Shown here piece after piece: positions 19,230 to 28,810 of a stretch of DNA of 38,782 bases. This stretch comes from Candolleomyces eurysporus (Eukaryota > Basidiomycota > Agaricomycetes > Agaricales > Psathyrellaceae). A program made the position numbers and the translations under genes. How positions within the stretch are numbered: position 1 is the first letter of the stretch; every line of letters starts with the position of its first letter. The notes beneath the pieces were generated by a model. That model was not told where the DNA came from, made no database searches, and was given only the letters and a program-made list of their open reading frames with translations. The stretch is taken from assembly GCA_027579435.1 (NCBI GenBank), contig JANBPK010000988.1, positions 1 through 38,782 of the forward strand. The letters are read 5' to 3'.

Positions 19230-22010
19230 CGACAAATGTTGAAAAGCATCCGATATCGACTCATCCCGAGCAGCTTGGTACAAGTGTACTCAAAGAATGA
19301 TGACCCAACGACGAACTCCCCCGACACGGGGTTGACGGGTTAAAGGGTCATCACGCTAAATATATGCACTCATCCAGCCGCAGTCTTCGTTCTGTACACG
19401 CAACATTGGTTAGTTGAACGAATTAAGTAGAAGACGCGAGAAGAGTGGGACGAGATGAGAATAATAACTTACCCCGTCAACCCGTCGGCTCGTTTCCCAT
19501 CGTTCTCTTTCGCAATCTCTCAGACCCTTTCTTGAGCCTTGAATGCTGCACCCGAGCGCATAGAGGTAGAGTATGTACTGAGAGGGCCGTTCAAAGCAGT
19601 GTCACATGAATACCAGGTTGACGTAAAGAAAAGAAGAACAAAAAGAAGCAAAAGAAAATCAAAACAAGAAAACAAAAGAATGAGGGAGAAGCTGAATAGC
19701 AAAGGAGGAAAAAAACAGACCTAATTAGTCTGACCATTATGCCCATCCTCAAAACGCTTTTCTAAACTCTTCACAAACTTCAGCCTCCTGCCCCTTCTCC
19801 GAAAGGTTCGCGCAACAACATCAAAAGAGTACAGCCACTTTCACTTAAAATGTTCGTCAGTTTCGGGAAAGGGAGACGATGATCACATAGACCTACCTTC
19901 AGTCCAACCTTTATCCCCCCCCGCCCACGTTCCATCTTGGTTTCTCGCTTCCAATGACTCGTCTAGTCATTGAAGAAGCTGAAAGGGGCATTTATGGCTC
20001 AGGGATGGATGAGGGTGTAGGCTGCGTAGTCGTCTCTCTCTCTCAAAAAAAAAAGAGAATAGTCATCAGCCGGCGTGTTGATTGATACGATGGATTGGAT
20101 GACGGGTGGGTAGATGAGAAAGGTGTGGAGTGACAACGCACATGCATAACCCAAAGTTCTCGACGTGCTCTCAGAGTGCGCGACATCCGCGACCCTTTGC
20201 CACAAACAATATACATGGAGGACAACCCTGCTCGGGAAGTAGTCGACGTGCTGGAACAAACGAAGGATAATCGTCAACTATAGGCCCTCAATGCCCAGGC
20301 CACAATGAATTGAAAAGAAGAGACCAACTAAAGAACAAGAAAAGACACGATACGAACCTCCTCCCGGTCCCCACACTCCGTCTCCCAATCCCCCTCGAGA
20401 GGCATGCTACAATCCTTCCGCATGGCTTCCCAAGCCAATTCCTTATCTTCCTGAGTGATTAAGCCAGAAATGTGCTCGAGTACGACTTCGGCTATGAGCA
20501 AGTCGGTGTGTGCGCCGACCATGATATTTGTTTTGAAGACGTTTTTCCACGCGTGTAGCCAGCCGCTCTAGTTTGTTTATTCGGACGTGCGGGGTCGCAG
20601 ANGGGGGGGGGGGGGGGATGAGAAGGTAAGTATGAGCAAGGAGGTGGGAAACGAAGAGACCCACCTGTTGAATTCTTGTAACATACTCCGGACCACCCTG
20701 GGATACGTTCGCGCACAAGGAGGATTTGGAGAGCTGATATCGCTCTGTACGTATCCTATCAACCAGCCACGATTGTCAGCTATCCGAAGAACGGTATAGA
20801 TGAAAAGGAAAATGGAGAGGAANGGGGGAGACCTACCCAAAGCGAATATCTAGTATAGAACTGTCCCTTGTGCGCCTGGCTGGCGTACCCCGACTGGTAT
20901 TTGTCCGCTTCGGGGTGTTCTCTGGTATGCTTTGGAGAGATGTGATTAACGGAGCAGCAGGAGAACGACAGAAACCCTACCTGCAACGAATGAACCACCC
21001 GTCTGAAAACGCTCGCTTCATCACCTCCGCTTCCGCATCGTCCTCCCCGCCCACTCCAATCGCGGTCCTATCAAGCAACTCTGCCTACTCGGTATGCATG
21101 CGCCAAGCTATCCAATTGAGGGTACCAGGTTTGGTTTTGCCGCTTTCTCGTTGCCATCGTAATTGCTGTCGGCTTTAGCAGCCTCGGGTTCCGCAACAGG
21201 GACATCAGAAATTTTGGGATCAAAATTGAAAGCCCGGAATACGACCGCCCCTCATGCACCCAGTTGTCGTACCCTGCCGTTGGCCTCGTGCTGTTCGCTC
21301 GGGTATTGGTAGTCCCAAACACCCGTATGAGAATAATTTTGAAAAGAGGAGGGTGAGGATAATCTTACCCGCAATGAATGAGGCACAACTGTCCAACACC
21401 TGCTCCATCGCCTTAACCTCCTCATCCTCCTCTCCATCGAGTTTGACTTTGATCTCAATCCCATCGAGCAACTTTGCCCATTCGGTCTGCACGCGTCCAG
21501 GTGTCTATTCGAAGGTAACAGGCGCGCAATATTCTGGGCCTTTTCTCTATCAAATTGAGAACCTTTGACAAGGATTGTATATAGTCGAATTCAGGTTACA
21601 TTTCGGGCCATCTATCGCAAACTTTTGATCGGGCAATTTCTGAGCTCATTCTATGACCTGATTTCTTGTTGCTGTCATGTTGGCGGTGGTTCGAGCAGCC
21701 TCGGGCGGAGCGTGACGTCGTGCCTGCTCAAGAGATGAAAGACGTCTCCACTCTCACATCCACCGCGTCCCTGGGATTCGGGGAGGAAGACGTAGGAGCT
21801 CAAAACGAGTCTGAAGGCTTCTTGCTTCACAGGGTACAGAATTCTGTTCGGGATAACGCCATAGTCATGCAAACGGGGGAACACGAGTCTGAGAAGGATG
21901 AAAAAGAAGGGTTGGATCGGGCATAAAAGTAGCTCTGAAAGTGGCTAGCAGTCATTTGCCCCTGAGACCGAAGCGACAATACTATCCTGAGGTTTGCTCG
22001 AATAGCCTCT
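19230..22010 (-). pseudogene. GH92 (exo-alpha-mannosidase family) pseudogene P1
   Basis: Blocks of a multi-exon GH92 gene lie in order on the minus strand. They are: an N-terminal YFYARSNPSF / VETSFIS part (about 21960-21740); TEWAKLLDG (21490); a second, diverged copy of that exon with TAG for the Trp codon (about 21110-20990); YQSGYASQAHKGQFYTRYSL (about 20890); RTYPRVVRSMLQEF; VGAHTDLLIAE and WEAMRKD; VADVAHSESTSRTLGYA; QTSLLEARNQDGTW; KWLYSFDVV; SGAAFKAQE; and GEFVVGSSFFEY. GH92 enzymes release mannose from alpha-mannosides in N-glycans using calcium. Several in-frame stops (for example before KWLYSF and after KAQERV), the duplicated exon and missing catalytic-region exons make it non-functional. 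The C-G tract at 20603 lies in one intron. Confidence 0.75.
20603..20617. repeat. G15 homopolymer in a GH92 intron
   Basis: Fifteen G follow an N at 20602, inside the intron after the VRSMLQEF block of P1. The equivalent place in P2 has G18 and in P4 a G7, so the tract predates the duplications. Confidence 0.85.
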
Positions 22011-22205
22011 CTTCCGATTGCGATTGACCTTGTTGGAGCATGAACAATAAACTTGAAGTGAAACAAGATGGCTATCCGCTCAGCAAGAACCAGTTTCAGA
22101 GTGGGGACTCGCAACGCCGGCAACAAGAGGTTGATGACTAGATGACTAATTGTACGGCCAAAGTCAAATCGTTCGCTTCACCGTCGTTGCGCAAGTTGAA
22201 GTACG

Positions 22206-22430
22206 AGGCTCTACAAGATGATTATGGGTCGGAATTAATTGTTATTACATAGTATAAGCTCTATAAGTTAATAGTGATAATCTTGGTAGTCATACTCATA
22301 CCGCTTGTCGAAATTAAGGGATTGATCTCGTTTCTTGCTGGCTCGAACCAGCCGTTACTGTGAGGGAGGCTGAAAAAATGTGGCCGGGGACGTGGCAATA
22401 GGTATCACACTCTACTTGAGTGCACAAATT
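22206..22430. repeat. Direct repeat copy 1, about 225 bp, 3' side of N2
   Basis: Nearly the same sequence occurs at 31338-31562 on the 3' side of N4. It contains the 16-nt hairpin word GCTGGCTCGAACCAGC (22337-22352). It begins with GAGGCTCTACAA and ends near GTGGCAATA. It has no open frame of note. It may be part of the duplicated unit or a small mobile sequence. Confidence 0.75.
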
Positions 22431-22477
22431 CATTCTGGCGCGGTAGAGACTGCTGTCTCAACCCGCACGCAATGAAA

Positions 22478-24480
22478 TCACCAGTCCTCAAACCCTGCAT
22501 CGTGCTCTTCCAAGTGAAAAAATCTGTGACGTAGGAGGTGCCACCTGTTTGGGATCCTCCTATTGGTGGACTTGAGGGCCTGGATCAATCCGCTTCTGAC
22601 ATGCCTGCAACTTGGGCGGCATCGAGTATACCAGCGACACTATGAAGAAAAAGCCTGAGCTTGCAAGGGTTTCAGAGACTCGGACAATTACACTCACCAT
22701 TGCATGAACCGTGCAAAAGACAGAGCCCATAGACATCTTGCCAAGGTACCGCCCAGTTTCGCAAGAATTCTGCACCCACCAGGCTACATCACAGGACAAA
22801 ATGATTGTGTCCAAGCGACTCAACTCTTCAGCAGACTTGGAAAATACTTTCAAAGAAACATTGCGTGTAAAGAAGGTTTTGAAGAAAACCTCCCTTTCCT
22901 GTGGGGTTAGAGAGCATTCTGGGCCTCTGCCTACAAAATATCTTCAGCCCAGTCCCAAAGGAGACAGATGAGCACTCACCCTTCCAAAGGTGTAAGTAGC
23001 GGTTGACAAAGTGTTCCAACACCACCTTTGACTCTATGTATAAGTTTCTAGACCTGGATCTCTCCTGCAGAAAGTCCACCAGGGACTTGTGGTATAAGTG
23101 ATACTGTGACTTGCCATCTTCCATGGGAGGAGTGAAAACCAGTGAGTTGAGATTTCTGAACACATGTGACGCTTGGCCAGGATACGATTCCAGATATAGG
23201 CGAACACATGTTGCCGATGCTGGTGCTCCGAAGGCATTTGTATCCAAGTACTTTTCACGAAAAATCAGATTGAGCCAGAGAATGCTGAGGGGTGGATCTG
23301 GACTGGAGTTGAGAATATGGGTGTACAGAGCGTCCAGAGGCGCGAATGCATCGGTGGAGGCCTCGAAACCGGGCAGCCGTAGAACCTGCTTCAAAAGTTC
23401 GTCAGGATTTCCGCCCGATCCTTCCATGAATCGCCCAACGGTCGCAACATAGATGAACTGCCCGGAAGCGTTGGCGATCAGAGTTCGGCGTACGTCTTCT
23501 CTGGGCCAAGATGACGGGAGGTGACTATCGCGTCGAATGTTTGCGAACTTGCTCTCGAGGAACAACGCCATATCGGCATCCGGGTTATACTTCTCATCGA
23601 GGAACAGCTCCCTGGTTAGCGACTTTGCGACATCGGTGAAAAAACGCTTGATAGCATGTTCGGGACGACTGGCGATGACGATACGGAAGGGGAAATCCGG
23701 GTCGCTGGCGGCCCTCTTCAATATGGAGAGGATCTCGATTTGGTCACCCTCTCTGGAGCGGGAAAGTGGGTTGCTTTGGGTAGCATCTTGGTATTGGTCT
23801 GCCCCGCATTCGTCGAGGCCATCGATGAGAATGACCTTGGGCCACCCTGCCAGTGGTGGGCGATCTTGAGACGTTCGCAAGGGCTCCAATATCAACTGAT
23901 CCAACTGCACCTCTAGATTTTGTTCAAAGATAGCTGGATTGTCTTCGATGGCAGAGAGGATCTGGGCTGCAACTTGGGCCATGGCTTTATTCTGGACGAG
24001 TTGATAGGCCAGTGTAGGCACCAGAAAGCGCTTCGAGCGCCTAGTCGCTGACCCGGAGAACGACGAGAAGAAATGGCTAGCACCGAGGGTGCCCTTCCCC
24101 TGGCAGGTGGTGGCGACTGAGCCCATGATGGCCGTCTTTCCTGAGCCCGCCGGCCCCGTCAACCACATGATCTCCTTGGGCTCATCGTCACTATCTCCGT
24201 CACATATCCAACTAACGACCTCGTCCTGCACCGCAACCCTGGTTTCTGGTAGGCATTTCGGTGCGTCGTAGCGTTCGGCGGAGTTGTGCAATGCTCCAGC
24301 GGCGATGTGCTCTCGCAGCTCTGTCAGCAAAGCGTAGGTCAGTCGTAGAGAACCATTCCTATGTTAAAATCACTCACTCTCGACAGAGCTCTTGGAACTA
24401 GAAACATTATAGTGGTTGTGGTTGTTGACTATGTTTCCTCTGACGTTGACATGATGAGCATTCTTTAGAATCGAGGACAT
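22478..24480 (-). CDS. NACHT (STAND) NTPase N2, four exons, 612 aa
   Basis: Exons: 24480-24378, 24320-22980, 22930-22698, 22639-22478; introns 57, 49 and 58 nt. The NACHT core is very close to N1 (GPAGSGKTAIMGSV, LIDGLDEC, ASRPEHAI). Exon 1 is clearly different: 34 residues, with HVNVRG in place of the NIEG word and an Asn/His-rich stretch. Two other places differ in length and sequence: the loop after FREKYLD in exon 2 (TNAFGAPAS), and the segment after SCDVAWW in exon 3. The tail is CRWYTRCRPSC and ends EEHDAGFEDW. Intron 2 has the consensus donor GTGAGT; retaining it would add about 50 different residues. No stop or frameshift is seen. The GH92 relics P3 and P2 lie upstream. Confidence 0.85.
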
Positions 24481-25370
24481 TGTGCCGAGCGATTTGAGAA
24501 CCAGAGGGAGCAGGAAAACGAGAAGACGGATTGGCAGGGTGACGGCCACATTTTCAAGTCGGGTCCTTAATCTCTATACAACACCGTTCGCGCGGTTCAC
24601 ACGAGCATGCCCATGGAGGTCGATTGGCTGTAAACACCAATTGAAAGTGAGCACGAGGGTTTCATTTCTTGCTTGATGTCTGTAGTTATGCGGTTCAGCA
24701 TCCGCGATAAGCGCTGCTATATAGGAAATCGGGTAACTCATGGTACTTATTCTCTCAGTGCTTGCTTCTTTAATATAGCCGAGGATCATTTGATGCTCGA
24801 AAACATGCCCCGCGATTGGCGGACACCGGTAAATTTGCCGGAGAAGTATAGACGAGACACTGCGACTCGGAGCGGGTCTACTGTCTCATCATACTCGAAA
24901 CAGCGCTGAAAACGTGCGGTCAAGGCTGTCCTCACAGCGGGTGCCCTTTTAAATGGCAAAAGTCAGCAGGAGAACGCCAAATTCGGAGAAACGTACAAAC
25001 GTTGGCGATGAGCTTCTATCTAGGGAAGGCACTTTTTAGCAGTGCGATTTGCAACCGTGTTGCTGCCGCTAACGCCGGCAGTGCTCACAGGGTATACTTC
25101 TTGAGAGGGCTTAGGCGACACATACATGAGACATTGGGGTGTAAAGGGTGTAAGGTGCACAGCAGCCTGAAGGGAGACTGGTGGTCGGGAAAGCACCCAG
25201 CGCCGTCCGGATACTGTGTATAGGTGTTCACATTTTGGTTTGGGATATGCTAGATGGTAGCTGAAAGGAATCCGGACAAAGTCCGATAATTCGGGAGAAG
25301 GGTGGTAGCGACCATCAATATCGTTGTCGCGAAACCTAGATATAGATGCAGGTAAGTCAGGCGATGGGAT
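24481..25370. other. 5' flank of N2
   Basis: There is no supportable gene. It shares blocks with the flanks of N1 and N4 (24830-25000) and with those of N1 and N3 (about 25180-25240). Plus-strand frames here are short and unlike any known protein. The P3 relic starts at the right edge. Confidence 0.5.
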
Positions 25371-26980
25371 TCAGTACCCGCTACCGCGGCTACCCACGTA
25401 CAATGTCCTAGAAAGCTGTGCCCCACAACCCATCCCCCCTTCTCTCGCTCCCCAAAGCCCAGGCACTGCCCAAACCTCCGTATCGTTCCTCCACTCCTCC
25501 ACCACATCACTGATCTCGAACACCATTCCACCAGCAGCGACCAGCTGTTCGTGCGTTAAAACGGGCTTGGTCAGCTTTGCACCGCTGATGGCGAGCACCT
25601 GACGTGGGGTTTTGTGCGTGGTCCCGGTGCTTTGATCGCAATAGTAATAGGTGCTTCTGTTGTAACAGAGGGAGAGGCAGTTCGTTGAGGGATCAGGCAG
25701 CCTGGGACCAACGTATTCTAAGAGCCAAGTCCCAACGACATATTCTGCCAAGACGGCGTTGACGGGGTAAAGGCCCATGGCGCCGAATATGTACCACGCA
25801 CTCGTTTGGCCGTGGCCCTCATTCTGTTAATGATTTTCAGCGAATGAATGGATGAACCGGATGTACAAGAAGGAAGAAAGTGAAATGAAAGCTTACCCAG
25901 TCAATCCGTCGGTTAGGTTCCCGTATTTCTCCTTGGCGACTCCTCCGATCCTTCTTGAGCCTTGAACGCTGCTCCTGAGAGGGCGTAGAGGTGTGAATGC
26001 TGTTTAGAAACAACGTCAGGCCCAAATTCACGTTAGTCAAAGGGGAAGCAGCAGAGAAAGTGAAATCGAAAGAAATTCTCTTTCTTTCGAAACAGCAAGG
26101 GAGAAGATGAAGAGCGAAGCAAGAAACACGCATACCTCGTTAGTACGATCAGCCTAATCAATTCGCACACGGTATAGACAGAGTCAAACGAATCCGCCCA
26201 TTTATCAGCTAAAAATAGATCCATCAATTTTGGAAAAAAGAGACGACGAGCACATAGACTGACCTTCAGTCCACCCCCTATCCTCAGACTAAATTCTATC
26301 TCGAGTCTTCGCTTCCATGAACCCCGTTTGTTTGCCGAACAGGTTGAACGAGACGTTCATAGCTTGAACATAGAGGTACACCAGGATATTCTTGGGGTTG
26401 TTGAGCTTTGTGAGGGTATAGGCTACAGAATTGGCTATAAAGAAAGACAATAGTCGTTAGCCAGCGCGTTCATGAAGAAGACAGGAAGGAAGGGGTTGGG
26501 TGTAAATTGATGCACGTATGTGCCTGTGTCCATCGATGGATATGCAAACAGGAAAGGGAGAGACGTACACACATAGCCCAAATCCTCGACGCATTCTGAG
26601 TGCAAATCATCGGTGACCCTTTTCCGGGGCCGTTAACCGTGGAGGACAAGCCCTGCTTAGGCCTTGTAATCGGTGTACTCTCGCTGTACCTCACGCGCTG
26701 GTCGTGCCAGGGTCACCGCGAATACGCCTCCATGCACTCTGCCGCAAACAAGTCTATCTCACCTGGGAGGCCCGTGCGGCAGTACAATGCAAATGGCCAT
26801 TTCCGCGATATGCTGGGAGTCAGGAGCCTGCGTTGGTGGTGCTTTCAGTGCTCAACTCATGGAAGGGATTTAGAAGTGCGAAGAGGAGGCTATCAAGTGA
26901 TCATTCAACGCAGAGCCTGTACTTTGCATAGGCGGCGTCCCATACACGCGGTATGTCGATTTCATCGATCATGAATACCT
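25371..26980 (-). pseudogene. GH92 relic P3 (C-terminal half)
   Basis: Recognisable GH92 blocks run from right to left: TDDLHSECVEDLGYV (about 26600), LYVQAMNVSFNLFGKQTGFM (about 26330), DKWADSFDSVY (about 26200), a SGAAFKAQ-like part (about 25970), then the best kept exon. That exon reads NEGHGQTSAWYIFGAMGLYP and continues to VAEYVVGT-like sequence and the C-terminal strand region ending GGMVFEISDVVEEW. In GH92 the conserved NEDxGQxSAWYxFxALGxYP stretch belongs to the catalytic alpha/alpha barrel. Stops occur in the 26640-26960 part, and the N-terminal half is absent, so it is a truncated relic joined directly to P2. Confidence 0.75.
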
Positions 26981-26984
26981 CACC

Positions 26985-28500
26985 ATGCAGCGCCGATCGT
27001 TCCCTTTAGATATTCGAAAACTAGGTTACTCCTCCACAGCCCGTCTTGAGTCTTGAACGCTGCACCTGAGAGTGCATAGAGGTGGGGTAGGTGCTGTGGA
27101 GGCCGCTGTTTCAAAGTGAAATCAGTCCCAAACACACGTTGGGAAAAGAAAAGCAAGACCGAAACCGAAAACAAAAGGGACAGAACGACGAGGGAGAAGA
27201 ACAAGTGCAAAGGGAGAAAACGCATACCTCGTTAACGTGATCATTACGCCCGTCCTCCTGAGGTCGCCGGCTGCCTTCTCTCCTCCTAATCAATTCGGGC
27301 ACGTTCAAATAAACAGTGTCAGACGAGTACGCCCATTCATCACCTGTAAATATGTTCATCAGCCTTCATTGCCGCCACAGGAAACGAAACGAAATGAGAA
27401 AGAAAAGGTCCAATAGAGAGCCAAAGCCAACGGTATGTTCGTCCTAAGGGAGACAGCAAATCGATCGAAATCCCCTCACCCTCAGTCCACTCTATCCTCC
27501 CTGGCCCAACTTTCAACTTGTTTCCTTGCTTCCTTGCTTCCATGACACCCGTTTGGTCATTGTGAAAGGCATCTGTGAGTACCGGTTAGTCAAAATTCTG
27601 TTTAGAAAAAGGGAGAATAGATCGAACGAGGAGAGGATAATGCACGTACACGCAGAGTGTAACCTCTTCGACGCGCTCTCGGAGTACACGTTATCTGCGA
27701 CCCATCCCTGTCCAGGGACGTTGTACATGGGGACGGGCCTGCTCTCGCTTCATAATTGACGTGCTNAAAACCAAAAAGACATCGTCAGCTGAATGCTCAA
27801 CAGAAGTAGGAAAAGAGCAAGAAAAAACGAAATCAAAGGGCCTCAGAAATTAGCCGGGTACAAAGCGCTATTACCGACCTCCTCCTGATTCCCATACTCC
27901 CTCTCTCGATCCCCCTCCGGGGCGACACCACGATCCTTGCACACAGCTTCCCAAACGAACCCCTACCCTCTCGGGCTGTTATCCAAAAATGTTCTTGAGC
28001 ACGGCTTCGGCGATGAGTGAGTCAGCGCATGTGCCAACTAGTATGAGGTTGGTTTCGACGATGTTGTTCCACATATGTAGTCAGGCGCTCTGTTTGTCCG
28101 GAATCGTGTCCTATGAGTGAGCTGTGATTGTTCGTAGGGCCCTGGGGGGGGGGGGGGGGGGAAGATGGCGCACCTGTCAGTAATCTCGTAACACACCCCG
28201 AACCATCCCTGGGATACGTTTGGGCCCGAGGAGGACAGCTGAGGGTACCAGGTTTCGCGTCTGCTGGTTAACCGTCGCTGTCGTAGTTGTTGGTGGTCCG
28301 ATCCAGCTCGTTGACCCTCGAGTACCGGATGAACGGCATCCTAGAGCATGTGTGGATTTGGGAGGAAGAAGGCGTAGGAGCTCAGAAGGAATCCTAAAAC
28401 TTCTTGCTTCCCGAATTACAATGTCCCGTTGGGAATACCTCCATGGTCATACAATACAAAGGGGAGAAGAGGAGATTGAGGGAGCCTTTAAAAATTTACG
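26985..28500 (-). pseudogene. GH92 relic P2 (C-terminus missing)
   Basis: Blocks in order on the minus strand: an N-terminal part homologous to P1 (about 28500-28220); MWNNIVETNLILVGT and LIAEAVLKNIFG followed by a stop (28080-27970); GWVADNVYSESASKRL (about 27700); NDQTGVMEARKQGN (about 27550); GDEWAYSSDTVYLNVPELI (about 27340); HLYALSGAAFKTQDG (about 27080). The homology ends there and P3 sequence begins, so the catalytic SAWY exon and the C-terminus are missing in this copy. An N is at 27766. Stops and frame changes between blocks make it non-functional. Confidence 0.7.
28144..28161. repeat. G18 homopolymer in a GH92 intron
   Basis: Eighteen consecutive G lie at the place equivalent to the G15 in P1. 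The tract can form a G-rich fold on the plus strand and is likely to vary in length. Confidence 0.9.
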
Positions 28501-28810
28501 GCCCGCACTGCGAACTCTGCTACACCAGGACGCCAACTCAAGGTTCACATTGCTTGAAATCGTACATAAAATATCTAGGCGCTTATTCACGGTTGAAAGA
28601 CGGTGGCAGGTCGGTCCAAAAGTAGTAGGATTTCAAGGTCACACCTCATTGGCATCTGCAAAAGTCGTGGTTGGTTAGAGAAGCACCGTAGAGTGATAGA
28701 CGATCAAATGGCTTACAAGTTTTATTTCTTCGAGCGCTAGTTGCAGCAGCAATGCGGCGAATTCATTTTGGTGGGGTACAGACTGGTGTAACAACCCAAC
28801 TGTAATGAAA
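28501..28810. other. Spacer between P2 and N3
   Basis: There is no gene. The part near 28750-28800 matches the 3' flanks of N4 and N2 (GCGGCGAATTCATTTTGG and the GTAGAGACTG type words). These shared words are the ancestral 3' flank of the NACHT unit. Confidence 0.5.

Noticed and set aside
20040..20055. CT/A-rich microsatellite as a functional site
   Set aside because: It is a short TC run next to an A run inside a GH92 relic with no conserved partner in P2-P4.
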